This document shows positions 54,726 to 64,000 of a stretch of 64,000 nt of DNA, in pieces. A program made the translations under genes and the position numbers. Origin of the DNA: Pleurocapsa sp. PCC 7327 (GTDB lineage: Bacteria > Cyanobacteriota > Cyanobacteriia > Cyanobacteriales > Microcystaceae); contig NC_019689.1 in NCBI RefSeq assembly GCF_000317025.1, positions 757,501 through 821,500 on the forward strand, written 5' to 3'. The notes under the pieces were generated by a model. That model did not search any database. It was not told the DNA's origin and was given only the letters and a program-made list of their open reading frames with translations. The stretch's first letter is position 1, and each line of letters begins with the position of its first letter.

Positions 54726-56246
54726 CTACTCCGAACTCACATTTGCCTCCGTTTCTTGCTCGGCTATAGAATTGAGGCGTAAGAGAAAACGTTCTTCTAA
54801 GTGCAAAGATTGAAAAGCTTCTTCTACCGAAAGAGTTGGTTGGCTAAACGCTACCGAATCCGCTTTCTCTAGCATCTCTCTTTCGGAAAAGTCGAGTTGG
54901 TCCGATTCAACGGGAGTATCGTCGATCGCTTCTGGCGAGGGGGTGGGTTGAGGTTTAGGAAGGGGTGGAAGTTGAGGAAGTTTAATCTCTTCAGTCGCGT
55001 CAGAGAAAACAAGCTTTGGCGGTAAAATTTGACCCGAAGGAGATTTCGATGGTTCGAGTTTTTTGGTCATTTTACTCGGTTCGGGCAAATCTAGATTTAG
55101 CGGTGGAGTTTTGGCTTCTTCAGCAAGAAGATAGTTAATCGTGAGGGAAAGTTCCTCGGCAGAGTCGGGAAGTGCGATCGCGTAGTTAGTTGGACGTTGA
55201 ACTTCTGCTGGCGCTTGCTGCGCTTCGGTAATCACGATAAACGGTTCGCGAATGGAAGCAAAACCAGCAGCCGTTTCTAAGATAACCGTTCCGATCGCAA
55301 GCGGAACATCCCAGTCGCTGGGGATTTCTAAGCAACAGTTAAAGGCATGGGGCAAAGTTGTTTCGGGAAGCGATTGGACGAGGGCGATGCAAATTTCGCC
55401 AGTTTCCGGGTTACAAAGTTCGTAAAGCAGCTTGCCCAGAAGAACCGACTCTAGATTTTTGGATAAATTGGGGTTGAGGGCTTCAATGCGTCCAGAAATC
55501 GAGATCGCCTTTCCTTTGCCTCTGACAACCGTATCTTGCTCCAAGACGATCTGCAACTCTTGAGCGGCAATCTTAGCAAAACTGAGCCAGAGAAAGTCAG
55601 CTATCTTTACAGAATCAATCGTTTCTTCTTGGGCAAACGTCTTTATCTCTATGTCCCCGTCTTCTGGCGATAGGGGCGCGATCGCTTCTGCTGATTTCTC
55701 CTCTTCCAAACAAACAAAGGAGGGAGATTTAAAACAGAGAACGGTTTTCTTGTCTGTCTCATCTGAGGAAGAAGCGCCTTCTCCCAACATTGGTTCGATC
55801 TCGTTGCGCAACAGTTGTTCTAACTGCTGTAGATAGGGATTAGGGGAAGGGGTAGAAGGATGGGGAAGGAATTGAGGTTCCCAGTTGCTAGCGAGCGGTT
55901 TAGAAACGATTTTTAGTTGCATGCTCTCCTGCCAGAATTCACCTAGTAACTCGGACATTATGTCGCCACGGCAGCGGATTTCCCAACAGCCGGGCGTTAA
56001 ATCGGTGAAGGGAAGAATTGTAACTAATCCTTCCGAGTTGGTGCGACGGGAATACTTATCGCAATGTTGCACAATTCGACCGTTTTCCTCAATTTGATGG
56101 GCAACGCGAATTTCGACATCGAGATTGGAGCGATTGGCGCGGGCGACAATTCGATATCTGCCTTCTTCAAGTTCTAGGGTTGGCTCTTCGACCGAAAGCC
56201 AAGCGCGATCGCCTTCTTGTTGTATGAGGAACTCCCAGCGCTTCAT
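54726..56246 (-). CDS. Large conserved hypothetical protein, unknown function
   Basis: This 506-residue protein has no signal or membrane helix. The N-terminal 120 residues (VEEPTLELEEGRYRIVARAN, GCWEIRCRGDIMSELLG) and the block around residues 260-330 look like beta-sandwich/Ig-like domains; the rest is linker rich in Glu, Pro and Ser, including PPLPKPQPTPSPEA. A polymer-binding or scaffolding role is possible but unsupported. It lies 87 bp upstream of hisS-side sequence on the minus strand, and hisS follows in the other direction of transcription order (hisS is upstream). Confidence 0.8.
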   Translation of the reverse strand: MKRWEFLIQQEGDRAWLSVEEPTLELEEGRYRIVARANRSNLDVEIRVAHQIEENGRIVQHCDKYSRRTNSEGLVTILPFTDLTPGCWEIRCRGDIMSELLGEFWQESMQLKIVSKPLASNWEPQFLPHPSTPSPNPYLQQLEQLLRNEIEPMLGEGASSSDETDKKTVLCFKSPSFVCLEEEKSAEAIAPLSPEDGDIEIKTFAQEETIDSVKIADFLWLSFAKIAAQELQIVLEQDTVVRGKGKAISISGRIEALNPNLSKNLESVLLGKLLYELCNPETGEICIALVQSLPETTLPHAFNCCLEIPSDWDVPLAIGTVILETAAGFASIREPFIVITEAQQAPAEVQRPTNYAIALPDSAEELSLTINYLLAEEAKTPPLNLDLPEPSKMTKKLEPSKSPSGQILPPKLVFSDATEEIKLPQLPPLPKPQPTPSPEAIDDTPVESDQLDFSEREMLEKADSVAFSQPTLSVEEAFQSLHLEERFLLRLNSIAEQETEANVSSE

Positions 56247-56333
56247 CAGTAATCAGTAATTCAGTATCAGTAAAGTTACTTGCGGTTAGATTTCGCTTGC
56301 TGTTTACTGGTTGCTGTTAATGACGGTCGCTCG

Positions 56334-57614
56334 CTAGTTTTTGTGCCTTTCAATTTCTTGTTTTAAGTTGTCTAGATTACTGAGCAGATCGGACTGAGCG
56401 ATCGCTTGTTGAACTTGAGTTGCCATCCATTTTAATTGGACGGTGTTGTTTTGAGCTTCTGAGTCTCCTAAGACTAAACAAGCTATGGCACCGCTGCGAT
56501 CGGCTCGTTTGAATTGCTTGCCAAAGGCACTGCCGCTTAAGTCTAACTCTACTCTAAATCCAACACTGCGTAACTTTTGCGCCAAAATTAAAGCTTGGGC
56601 TTCTGCTGAGTCTCCCTTCGAGACAACATAAAAATCTGGAACTAGGGCAGGTGCTGAGACGAGTTTTTGCAGCAATAAAATCAGGCGTTCCATGCCGATT
56701 GCCCAACCCACGGCAGGCGTATCGGGTCCTCCCAATTCTGCCACCAAGCCATCGTAGCGACCGCCACCGCAAACGGTAGATTGCGCCCCCAAATCGTCGG
56801 ATTTAATCTCAAAAGCTGTATGGGTGTAGTAATCCAATCCGCGCACTAAGCAGTGATTGATTTGATATTCGATACCGAGATCGGTTAATAACTGCTGCAC
56901 GCGATCGAAATGCCGTCGAGATTCATTGCTGAGATGATCGATAATTCTGGGTGCATTTTGAGCGATTGCTTGAGTTTTTTCATCCTTACTATCTAAAATG
57001 CGCAAGGGATTGCGATGTAAGCGTTCTTGTGAGTCTTTATCCAACTCGTCTTTGTAGGGCGTGAAATAATTAACTAAAGCCTCTCGATGGGCGATGCGGT
57101 CTTCCCCTCTACCCACCGAGTTAAGATCGAGTTTGAGGTTTTTCAGTCCTAGCGCTTGCAACAAGTCAGTAGCAATGGCAATCACTTCTACGTCTGCTCT
57201 AGGATCGGCACTGCCGAGAAGTTCTACTCCGATTTGGTGGAATTGTCGCTGGCGACCTGCTTGAGGACGTTCGTAGCGAAACATCGAGCCTTTATACCAA
57301 AGGCGCTGCACTCCTCCACTCGTTAGGAGTTTGTGTTCGATTAGAGAGCGAACGACTCCCGCCGTTCCTTCGGGGCGCAAGGTAATCGAGCGATCGCCGC
57401 GATCGCGAAACGTATACATTTCTTTTCCCACGATATCGGTCGCTTCGCCGATTCCTCGCTCAAATAGTTCGGTTTGCTCGAAAATTGGCGTGCGAATTTC
57501 TTGATAAAGCGCCCGGCTGAGAATTTGTGCCGCTACCGTTTCTACTTGCTGCCAATAACCAATTTCTTCTGGCAGAATATCTCGCGTTCCTCGTATTGCT
57601 TGAATTGCACCCAT
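56334..57614 (-). CDS. hisS: Histidyl-tRNA synthetase
   Basis: This 426-residue class II synthetase has motif 1 region [17 protein letters not shown], motif 2 [19 protein letters not shown], the histidyl-specific [14 protein letters not shown] and motif 3 [13 protein letters not shown]. The C-terminal anticodon-binding domain runs from about residue 325. All catalytic features are intact. The ATG at 57614 is used; the frame extends six codons further upstream to a TTG. It follows the DUF6887 gene by 20 bp on the same strand. Confidence 0.97.
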   Translation of the reverse strand: MGAIQAIRGTRDILPEEIGYWQQVETVAAQILSRALYQEIRTPIFEQTELFERGIGEATDIVGKEMYTFRDRGDRSITLRPEGTAGVVRSLIEHKLLTSGGVQRLWYKGSMFRYERPQAGRQRQFHQIGVELLGSADPRADVEVIAIATDLLQALGLKNLKLDLNSVGRGEDRIAHREALVNYFTPYKDELDKDSQERLHRNPLRILDSKDEKTQAIAQNAPRIIDHLSNESRRHFDRVQQLLTDLGIEYQINHCLVRGLDYYTHTAFEIKSDDLGAQSTVCGGGRYDGLVAELGGPDTPAVGWAIGMERLILLLQKLVSAPALVPDFYVVSKGDSAEAQALILAQKLRSVGFRVELDLSGSAFGKQFKRADRSGAIACLVLGDSEAQNNTVQLKWMATQVQQAIAQSDLLSNLDNLKQEIERHKN

Positions 57615-57634
57615 TGGGGAATAAACCTTCAAAA

Positions 57635-57850
57635 TTACTGATTATTTTGCTTTTTAGCTCTTTGGATTGTCTCAAGAAGTTCGGCAAAGCGATGTGGATC
57701 TTCTAAATCTTCTAGGGTTCCAGATGCCAAAACTGGCTCGTTTGCGAGTTTGTCCATGTAGGCATGAAAAGCTCGTTTGTCATCTTTATGCTTAAGAATA
57801 TAGGCACGAAGTTCTGTTCTACTCATCTGATAAAAGTTTGGCTGCGTCAT
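57635..57850 (-). CDS. DUF6887 family protein
   Basis: This 71-residue protein starts [20 protein letters not shown] and contains [20 protein letters not shown], the pattern of the DUF6887 family (from memory), which is typically encoded directly after a DUF6888 partner. The ATG overlaps the stop codon of that partner by 4 nt (ATGA), but the partner is frameshifted here (next entry). Function unknown; small coupled pairs of this sort are often toxin-antitoxin-like. Confidence 0.75.
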   Translation of the reverse strand: MTQPNFYQMSRTELRAYILKHKDDKRAFHAYMDKLANEPVLASGTLEDLEDPHRFAELLETIQRAKKQNNQ

Positions 57851-58024
57851 TGAAACTCCCACTTACCATCGCTGTCTATAACAATTTCTGTCTCTTCCCC
57901 AGCCAAAATGAATATGTATTCCGTGCGTTCGTCCAGACGCACTATGAAATATGGGTCGATACATATCGGTTAATCGCTGGCACAAAATAAAGCAAACTAG
58001 AGCCCGTGCTGATGTCGGAAGAAT
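57847..58024 (-). pseudogene. Frameshifted DUF6888-like gene
   Basis: Reading the minus strand, one frame gives ILPTSARALVCFILCQRL, then TDMYRPIFH, and the next frame continues VRLDERTEYIFILAGEETE to DSDGKWEFQ and a stop. Together they match the DUF6888 pattern of about 60 residues, but a one-base shift near 57940-57950 separates the halves and no ATG opens the first half. The stop overlaps the DUF6887 ATG. This looks like an inactivated first gene of a two-gene cassette; a programmed frameshift or a sequencing error are alternatives. Confidence 0.6.
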
Positions 58025-58078
58025 AGCTGTTTTCTTGCTAATACGATCGTATTTTCAATTTACCCGATTTCTCGAACT

Positions 58079-58582
58079 TTAGCGCTCGCTACTGCTGCCC
58101 AAGCGCGAATGTACGATTAAAAATGTTCCCAGACAAGAGGTGACAACAATGATAATCAGCGCGATCGCCAATACCCAACCATTCATTGTGCCGTCGCTAT
58201 TCGATTGAGATGCATAACGAGAGCGATCGCTCTCTACTTCTATAATTTGTTGCTTGTCATCCCCGGCGGCTGGCGATTGGGGAAGCGGTGACGGAGTCGG
58301 CACGTTATGGGAAGCGATATTCGCATCTTGCGCTGCAATAACCTCCTGTAAATGCTGTGCGTAATGAATCACTCGTTCGATTTCTTGTCGAAGTTGTTGA
58401 TTTTTCTTGACAAGTTCCCGATTTTGTGCATACAAGGTTTCTTCCCGTGCTTGAGCTATCTGAAGTTCTTCTACCAGTTCTCGATAAACGGAAAGCGGCA
58501 CTGAGGGAGCATAAAAATTTGAAGAGGAAGAAAGATTTTTGGCTAAGGGGTTTGGAGACTGGCTCCGCGAATTAGCTGTCAT
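58079..58582 (-). CDS. Coiled-coil protein with C-terminal membrane anchor
   Basis: This 167-residue protein has a helical coiled coil at about residues 28-85 (ELVEELQIAQAREETLYAQN and QQLRQEIERVIHYAQHLQEV), a Pro/Ser linker and one hydrophobic segment at about residues 135-158 (VLAIALIIIVVTSCLGTFLI). It is probably a tail-anchored membrane protein. It lies 5 bp downstream of thiD on the same strand, so it is likely in the ftsZ-thiD transcription unit. No known family recognised. Confidence 0.78.
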   Translation of the reverse strand: MTANSRSQSPNPLAKNLSSSSNFYAPSVPLSVYRELVEELQIAQAREETLYAQNRELVKKNQQLRQEIERVIHYAQHLQEVIAAQDANIASHNVPTPSPLPQSPAAGDDKQQIIEVESDRSRYASQSNSDGTMNGWVLAIALIIIVVTSCLGTFLIVHSRLGSSSER

Positions 58583-58587
58583 GCGTT

Positions 58588-59400
58588 TTAGCTATTTTTC
58601 TCTAAGCGTAACGGGAAAAAGTGCCCCACTGGACCCGTGCCTCGACCGATATCGAGAGCATACTTTAAGGCTGTCGTCACGTAGTTCTTCGCCTGCTCGA
58701 CTGCGAGCCAAAGATCTTTGCCCAAGGCTAAATTAGCCGCGATCGCTGCCGAAAGGGTACAGCCCGTTCCGTGAGTATTAGAGGTATCGACGGTTTCCGT
58801 CGTTAAAGTTTCCCAATGCTCGCCATCAAACCAAACATCAACCCCTCGCCATTCTCCCATCATACCGCCCCCTTTGACTAAAACTACCCCTGCTCCCAAT
58901 TTATGCACCATTTGGGCAGCTGCTTTCATATCTTCGAGGGTATTAATTTCCAAGCCGCTTAAAAGCTGTGCCTCATAGCGATTTGGCGTAACGATTAACG
59001 CTTTAGGAATTAATTTATCGCGTAAACTCGCGATCGCGTCGTCGTCGATTAACTGGGCACCCGTGCGCGATACCATCACTGGATCGATGACCAACTGCTT
59101 CAGTTGCCACTTTTCAACTTGTTCGGCGACCGTTTCAATAATCTCTCGATTTAACAACATTCCCGTTTTCGCCGCATTGGCTCCAATATCGCTCATCACT
59201 GCCTCAATTTGAGCGGCTACTGCGGCTGGACTCATTGCCTCTACTCGCGTCACGCCTAGCGTATTTTGCGCCGTCACGCAGGTAATCGCGCTCATGCCGT
59301 GGACGCAGTGAAACGCAAAAGTGCGCAAATCCGCCTGGATTCCCGCACCGCCACCGCTATCGGAGCCAGCGATCGTTAGAGCAATAGGAACTTTACTCAT
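58588..59400 (-). CDS. thiD: Hydroxymethylpyrimidine/phosphomethylpyrimidine kinase
   Basis: This 270-residue ribokinase-fold enzyme of thiamine synthesis shows [22 protein letters not shown] at the start (substrate-binding Gly-rich segment), [14 protein letters not shown], and the catalytic Asp/anion-hole [21 protein letters not shown] near residue 210. It is complete. It lies 2 bp downstream of ftsZ on the minus strand and is probably cotranscribed with it; the combination is a cyanobacterial quirk with no known functional link. Confidence 0.96.
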   Translation of the reverse strand: MSKVPIALTIAGSDSGGGAGIQADLRTFAFHCVHGMSAITCVTAQNTLGVTRVEAMSPAAVAAQIEAVMSDIGANAAKTGMLLNREIIETVAEQVEKWQLKQLVIDPVMVSRTGAQLIDDDAIASLRDKLIPKALIVTPNRYEAQLLSGLEINTLEDMKAAAQMVHKLGAGVVLVKGGGMMGEWRGVDVWFDGEHWETLTTETVDTSNTHGTGCTLSAAIAANLALGKDLWLAVEQAKNYVTTALKYALDIGRGTGPVGHFFPLRLEKNS

Positions 59401-59402
59401 TT

Positions 59403-60653
59403 CTAGCGTTGAAAACGCCGTTTTTGCAGGAACGGAGGAATGTCTAAACCGCCCGGCTTATTCGGTGGTGGTTCTGGTTCGGGTTGAGGTGTCGTTGGAT
59501 TGACTGGATTAACGGTTGTCCTCACTTGACTTTTCGCACCAGCTTGGATTTCGCCGGAAAATCCGGTCGCGATCGCCGTAATTCGGATTTCGCCCTGCAT
59601 TTTCTCGTCGATTACCGCCCCGAAAATAATGTTAGCGTTGGGATCGACGATTTCATAGATAATATCTGCCGCCGCATTAACTTCGTGCAGGGTCAAATCG
59701 TGACCGCCAGTAATGTTTAAAATCACGCCTTTAGCGCCTTCAATAGAAGACTCTAGTAGGGGAGAAGAAATCGCTGCGATCGCGCCTTCTTTTGCCCTCG
59801 ATTTACCCGTGCCTATGCCGATCCCCATCAATGCCGAACCCGCGTCTGCCATAATCGCTCTGACATCGGCAAAGTCAACGTTGATCAGCCCGGGAATCGT
59901 AATGATATCCGAGATCCCTTGCACCCCTTGCCGCAGAATATCGTCAGCCATCCGAAAGGCTTCTTGCATGGGAGTTTCCGCATTAGCGACCGCAAGCAAT
60001 TGATTGTTGGGAATGACAATCAGAGTATCGACTCTGCTTTGTAAGTTGCTAACGCCTTCTTCTGCGTGACTGTTGCGGCGACGACCTTCAAAGGTAAAAG
60101 GACGAGTGACCACCCCAACCGTCAGACAGCCTATTTCCTTTGCCACTTCAGCGACGATCGGAGCAGCTCCCGTCCCAGTTCCTCCTCCCATGCCTGCCGT
60201 GATGAAAACCAGGTCGGTGTTTTCTAGGGCATGGGCGATTTCTTCGCGCGATTCTTCAGCCGCTTTTTGCCCAATTGCCGGATTGCCTCCAGCGCCGAGA
60301 CCTCTGGTCAATTTTTGTCCGATTTGTAAGCGTTGGGGAGCTTCTGATTGCGATAGGGCTTGGGCATCCGTATTAATTGCCCAAAACTCAATTCCAGAAA
60401 CGCCGCTTTCGATCATGCGATTGACGGCATTGCATCCACCTCCGCCAACACCGATGACTTTGATTTTGGCAACGTTACTTGGCACGATTTGGTCACTCCT
60501 AAATTCTTCCCTAGGTTTCCCAGGGATCCGCTCGGTTCGATACAAGGGTAACCCAGCCGAGTTGAGGGGATAGTGATTATCCTCTTTTGCTGGAGGTTCG
60601 CTAATACTATTTAAGCTCTGATGGATCGGTCTTAATTCATTATCAAGTGTCAT
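59403..60653 (-). CDS. ftsZ: Cell division protein FtsZ
   Basis: This 416-residue tubulin-like GTPase forms the cytokinetic Z-ring. After a cyanobacterial N-terminal extension of about 60 residues come [15 protein letters not shown] (nucleotide site), the tubulin signature [35 protein letters not shown] and the T7 loop region [11 protein letters not shown]. The C-terminal tail is Pro-rich ([14 protein letters not shown]) and ends in [11 protein letters not shown], the binding peptide for partner proteins. The ATG at 60653 is preferred; a GTG eight codons upstream is possible. Confidence 0.98.
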   Translation of the reverse strand: MTLDNELRPIHQSLNSISEPPAKEDNHYPLNSAGLPLYRTERIPGKPREEFRSDQIVPSNVAKIKVIGVGGGGCNAVNRMIESGVSGIEFWAINTDAQALSQSEAPQRLQIGQKLTRGLGAGGNPAIGQKAAEESREEIAHALENTDLVFITAGMGGGTGTGAAPIVAEVAKEIGCLTVGVVTRPFTFEGRRRNSHAEEGVSNLQSRVDTLIVIPNNQLLAVANAETPMQEAFRMADDILRQGVQGISDIITIPGLINVDFADVRAIMADAGSALMGIGIGTGKSRAKEGAIAAISSPLLESSIEGAKGVILNITGGHDLTLHEVNAAADIIYEIVDPNANIIFGAVIDEKMQGEIRITAIATGFSGEIQAGAKSQVRTTVNPVNPTTPQPEPEPPPNKPGGLDIPPFLQKRRFQR

Positions 60654-60885
60654 TGCAATCGGGAAAAGTTTATACACAAATTTTAAGGATTCGACGGTTA
60701 GGAGTAAACCTATTTACCCTATTTCTAATCTTGTGAGGTTTAACCCTCAGGTAATTTATATAACTTTATTTCTCATCTAGAAAGTTATTTCTATTTTTCT
60801 TAACGTTACGCTTTTAGACTAAAAATCTTATTTGCACTTTGTCAAGAGACTTTGCTCTAAAGTTATCGGACAGACAATATTGTTA

Positions 60886-61701
60886 TTAGTTCCTAACAGA
60901 AGAGGGATCTTGGCGATCGCTTTTTGGCGAGTTTAGTTGGATGGTAGGGAAAGCTGGATCGCTCAAATCGATATAAGTCATTCGAGCGCTGGGAATTCGC
61001 GATGGCAACTGGCGCATTTGAGCCAAAACCGATAATTGTTCGGGAAATCGTTCGGTAAAGGAACCAAAATAAACCGTCCCCAACTCCGTGTTGAGAACGA
61101 GATTGTTAGCATTTCGCCAATCGACTTCTAGAACCTTTACAGGAGAACGAGCGACGAGCGAATACAATTGCGTCCACTGCTGGCGATAGAGATCCCGATA
61201 ACCAATGACTTTAAGCGTTGGGACTTTCCAATTTTGACCCGCTTGCTCGTAGAAGCTTTTAGGGATAAAAATGCCTTGGGCATCTATAAACCCGACTTCC
61301 CGACCGGATACGGCAACGGCTACGGGTTGACGTTCGGTTACTTCGACGGTCAATTTAGGCGGCAGAATTTGACGGGTAATTTCAGCGTCGGCGATGGGAG
61401 GCGTGGCTTTGAGTCGGGCGATAATCTGTTGCGTTGGCAGTTGCCAGACGGACTGAGGTTTTTCTAGAGGAATCAGCTCGCGAATTTGCTCTTGAGAAAC
61501 CAATCGATTTCCTACTATCTCCAGCGATTGTTTGCCGACTATCCATTGGGGCAATGTGACGATCCACAGCGAACCGCCAGCCGTAGCCGCGATCGCACAA
61601 AAACGCCAAATTGCTTGTAAAGCCTTCAATCTTCTTCTGCCTTGCAGTTTTTGCCGACGACTTTTTAACTGCGCTGAGGAAACAGATGCTATATCTGTCA
61701 T
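60886..61701 (-). CDS. ftsQ: FtsQ-type POTRA-domain division protein
   Basis: This 271-residue inner-membrane protein has a short cytoplasmic N-terminus with QLKSRRQKLQGRRRLKALQAI, one transmembrane segment (about residues 33-55), a POTRA domain (IVGNRLVSQEQIRELIPLEK to ITRQILPPKLTVEVTERQPV) and the FtsQ C-terminal region with VGFIDAQGIFIP. It lies upstream of ftsZ on the same strand, the usual cyanobacterial ftsQ-ftsZ arrangement; the gap of 232 bp may hold the ftsZ promoter. Confidence 0.93.
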   Translation of the reverse strand: MTDIASVSSAQLKSRRQKLQGRRRLKALQAIWRFCAIAATAGGSLWIVTLPQWIVGKQSLEIVGNRLVSQEQIRELIPLEKPQSVWQLPTQQIIARLKATPPIADAEITRQILPPKLTVEVTERQPVAVAVSGREVGFIDAQGIFIPKSFYEQAGQNWKVPTLKVIGYRDLYRQQWTQLYSLVARSPVKVLEVDWRNANNLVLNTELGTVYFGSFTERFPEQLSVLAQMRQLPSRIPSARMTYIDLSDPAFPTIQLNSPKSDRQDPSSVRN

Positions 61702-62061
61702 TGCTCACCTCATTTTTTTTTCGAGGTCGGAGCCAACCCCTATACAATATTTCAATTAAGCCTACCAAAAAGTTTGGTTTCCGTTAAAACTTTTCCAGAC
61801 TTTTTTTAAAAACGCAATATAAGATTGGAGAAACCAATGTTATAAATAGATTAAAATGTACGTTTAACAAAAAATCTAACAAAACAAACACGACGATGTT
61901 TTACAAAACAAATTAGCGATTTGTCCTAGCTTGGGAAGCGATCGCATTTCAGTAGGAAATCTTAATTGATAAGATTGTTGCCCGATTATAATTCCTACGC
62001 CAGAGTTAGCGTTAAGATCGTTCTAAAATAGATAATCCTCCACCAGCACACGATTAGGCTT
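61702..62061. other. Divergent promoter region between ftsQ and ctpA
   Basis: This AT-rich gap of 360 bp separates divergent genes and must hold both promoters. One HIP1 copy lies at about 61938. I see runs of A and T near 61800-61900 but no boxes or operator I would defend, and no small gene. Confidence 0.4.
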
Positions 62062-63360
62062 ATGGTCATTACAAAACGCGGACTTGTTCTGGGCGCTACA
62101 GCAGTCGTACTGACAACAGTCGCCGTAACGGGAGCGGGTCTTCGCCTTTCACAAAGTCAAGCATTTTTTCAGGAAAGCCCGAAAGAGTTAGTCGATGAAG
62201 TTTGGCAAATCATCAATCGAACCTATGTCGATGGCACATTTAATAAGGTAGATTGGCGAGCTATCCGCAACGAGTACTTAGGGAGAGAGTATGCTAACAA
62301 AGAACAAGCATACAAAGCTATTCGGGAAATGCTGGAGAAACTTGGCGATCCCTACACTCGATTTATGGATCCAGAAGAGTTCCAAAACATGCAAATCGAT
62401 ACTTCTGGAGAATTGACGGGAGTAGGCATTCAACTGGCAAAAGATGAGGAAACAGGCGAGCTGACAGTCATAGCTCCGATAGAAGATACTCCAGCCTACA
62501 AAGCAGGAATTTTAGCAAAAGATGTCATTGTTAAAATTGATGGCAAAAGTACCAAGGGAATGGAAGTCGATCAAGCCGTGAAGCTGATTCGAGGAAAGCC
62601 CGATACTCAAGTCACCATTACCGTCAAGCGAGGCGATCGCGAAATTGATTATCCTCTCACTAGAGCACGAATCGAAATTCATCCAGTACGCGCTCACATT
62701 GAAGATACGCCAGCCGGAAAAATTGGTTACATTCGCCTGACTCAGTTTAGTGCTCAAGCTAGCGAGGAAATGCGCCAAGCAATTCAAAACTTTGAAAAAC
62801 AAAAGGTAGTAGGTTATATGCTCGACCTACGGTCTAATCCTGGCGGTCTGTTGTACTCTAGCATTGACATCGCTCGGATGTGGCTCGATGAGGGAACGAT
62901 CGTATCGACGGTGGATCGACAAGGAGAAGTCGAACGGCAACGAGCTAACGGCAGTGCCCTAACCGATAAACCTTTAGTCGTGTTAGTGGATGGAGGATCG
63001 GCAAGTGCTAGCGAAATTCTCTCTGGTGCTTTACAAGATAACAAGCGTGCCATTGTAGTGGGAACCAAGACTTTTGGGAAAGGGCTGGTTCAATCGGTAC
63101 GCGGATTGGGAGACGGTTCGGGATTAGCTGTAACGATCGCCAAATATTTAACCCCAAGTGGTCGGGATATTAACAAACACGGCATCGATCCCAACGTCGT
63201 GCATGAGTTGTCAGACCAACAGCGCAAAACCCTACAGAAGGATCGCACTCAAATTGGAACGTTTAACGATCCTCAATTTGTCAAGGCATTTGACGTTCTC
63301 AAGCAAGAGATTGCCAAAAAAACGCCAGCTCCTCAAGCGACTAATCAATCAAGCAATTAG
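62062..63360 (+). CDS. ctpA: Carboxyl-terminal processing protease (S41 family)
   Basis: This 432-residue exported protease has an N-terminal hydrophobic leader (residues 8-28), then a PDZ domain (about 105-190, with GVGIQLAKDEETGELTVIAP and GILAKDVIVKIDGKS) and the S41 catalytic core with the Ser in GGSASASEILSGALQDN and the Lys in VGTKTFGKGLVQ. In cyanobacteria CtpA trims the C-terminus of the photosystem II D1 protein; paralogues CtpB and CtpC have other roles. The exact paralogue is not decided, so the symbol is tentative. Confidence 0.9.
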   Translation: MVITKRGLVLGATAVVLTTVAVTGAGLRLSQSQAFFQESPKELVDEVWQIINRTYVDGTFNKVDWRAIRNEYLGREYANKEQAYKAIREMLEKLGDPYTRFMDPEEFQNMQIDTSGELTGVGIQLAKDEETGELTVIAPIEDTPAYKAGILAKDVIVKIDGKSTKGMEVDQAVKLIRGKPDTQVTITVKRGDREIDYPLTRARIEIHPVRAHIEDTPAGKIGYIRLTQFSAQASEEMRQAIQNFEKQKVVGYMLDLRSNPGGLLYSSIDIARMWLDEGTIVSTVDRQGEVERQRANGSALTDKPLVVLVDGGSASASEILSGALQDNKRAIVVGTKTFGKGLVQSVRGLGDGSGLAVTIAKYLTPSGRDINKHGIDPNVVHELSDQQRKTLQKDRTQIGTFNDPQFVKAFDVLKQEIAKKTPAPQATNQSSN

Positions 63361-63488
63361 CGACCCGATAGCTCTGCACGGATGTAACGTCTGGCATCCA
63401 CACCGGTCGCTGTAAGGGCGGGTTGGAATTTATCGCTATTGGGGAAGAGCGATTATGTTAACAATTAACCCACTCCTACTGATAACTG

Positions 63489-63713
63489 TCAACGGGGTTG
63501 GCATTTGCCAGCTCGAATCAGTCCAACCCGACGAGCGATCGCTTCGTCTTGAGAAAGAAAAGGTCCCCATTTTTCTCGAACGTCTAAAACTCGGTCAAGG
63601 TTTGGCGCGACGCTCTCGAGCGCGGTTGCGTTGCCTGCATCATTGTCGGCGGCAACAATTTGACAATGACCATCTTGTGTTTTAACAATATACCAGTGAG
63701 TTGTATTACTCAT
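63489..63713 (-). CDS. Small conserved cyanobacterial-type protein, unknown function
   Basis: This 74-residue protein starts MSNTTHWYIVKTQDGHCQIV and ends DEAIARRVGLIRAGKCQP. It resembles small cyanobacterial proteins that databases sometimes label DDE transposase family, a label I think is not supported. The ATG at 63713 is preferred to one ten codons upstream. It is convergent with ctpA and divergent from the next gene, 33 bp away. Confidence 0.65.
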   Translation of the reverse strand: MSNTTHWYIVKTQDGHCQIVAADNDAGNATALESVAPNLDRVLDVREKWGPFLSQDEAIARRVGLIRAGKCQPR

Positions 63714-63746
63714 TGCTGTGGAGAATAGCAAAACGATCGACAATTA

Positions 63747-64000
63747 ATGGCTAACCTCGATCCTAACCTGAAAAAGCAAGTGCAGCGGTTATACCAGCTA
63801 ACTGTTTGCACGAGGTGGTTGTTTGTCGTGGGTTGTTGGATGACGCTGGGAAGTTTTGGAATCTGGGGATTGCGAGAAGAAATTCCCCTCTGGCAAGAAC
63901 ATTTTACCTGGGTTGCCGTTCGCTACGCGATCGCCTTCAATCGCATTCCCGCTCTCTGTCTGGCTTTTTGTATCGGAGTAACAGCAGCCGTTTTAGTCTG
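63747..64000 (+). CDS. Membrane protein, truncated by window end
   Basis: The frame opens at ATG 63747 and is still open at the window end after 84 codons. It reads MANLDPNLKKQVQRLYQLTV followed by a hydrophobic segment, WGLREEIPLWQEHFTWVAVR and a second hydrophobic stretch ending CIGVTAAVLV. It is probably a conserved cyanobacterial inner-membrane protein; too little is present for a family call. Confidence 0.7.
   Translation, partial: MANLDPNLKKQVQRLYQLTVCTRWLFVVGCWMTLGSFGIWGLREEIPLWQEHFTWVAVRYAIAFNRIPALCLAFCIGVTAAVLV

Overview
The window is chromosomal DNA from a cyanobacterium. The evidence is the dense scatter of the HIP1 octamer GCGATCGC together with photosynthesis-lineage genes: ycf3 (photosystem I assembly), a GUN4-domain protein, a CtpA-type processing protease and several small proteins typical of cyanobacteria. 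I cannot name the genus. I found no rRNA, tRNA, CRISPR array or transposase. Most genes are ordinary single-copy metabolic or cell-biology genes in short operons on both strands.

Layout. 1-6.8 kb: 3' part of glgX, eno, gatC and ycf3 (minus strand), a small membrane protein, an AI-2E family permease and a DUF39 protein. 6.9-9.1 kb: an AT-rich, HIP1-free two-gene cassette encoding a nuclease-ParA fusion and a ParB-like/helix-hairpin-helix partner. This is the best candidate for an undescribed system. 9.1-12 kb: a divergent Zn/Mn ABC transporter. 12-24 kb: esterase, lepA, an orphan ribbon-helix-helix protein, a PAS/GAF histidine kinase, an Nfu-type Fe-S scaffold, a K+ channel, tyrA, a cupin, an HPt protein, a HAD hydrolase, a type II NADH dehydrogenase and a GUN4 protein. 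24.4-26.9 kb: an arsenic methyltransferase and radical-SAM pair (arsM-arsS, arsenosugar pathway). 27-31.7 kb: a three-gene minus-strand signalling operon (membrane PAS kinase, Rcp1-like regulator, hybrid kinase). 32-45 kb: pepA, M48 protease, glutathione reductase, a TgpA-like protein with a degenerate catalytic triad, deoC, recO, an MFS transporter and a GT4 glycosyltransferase. 45.8-54.4 kb: a squalene/phytoene-synthase-like protein, potD-potA without permeases, a tyrosine phosphatase, lysS with a KTSC tail, a GNAT and two methyltransferases. 54.7-64 kb: hisS, a DUF6887 gene with a broken DUF6888 partner, thiD, ftsZ, ftsQ, ctpA and a truncated membrane protein.

Repeats are the other theme. 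Three intergenic loci (about 25.63, 31.88-32.17 and 54.53 kb) carry related clusters of short hairpins with 2-nt loops, and stem differences between copies are compensated on both sides. Low-complexity repeats also run into coding sequences: they supply tails or inserts in the permease, DeoC and two histidine kinases, and the start codon of recO lies inside a heptamer tandem repeat.

All functional calls rest on reading motifs by eye. No database search was possible.
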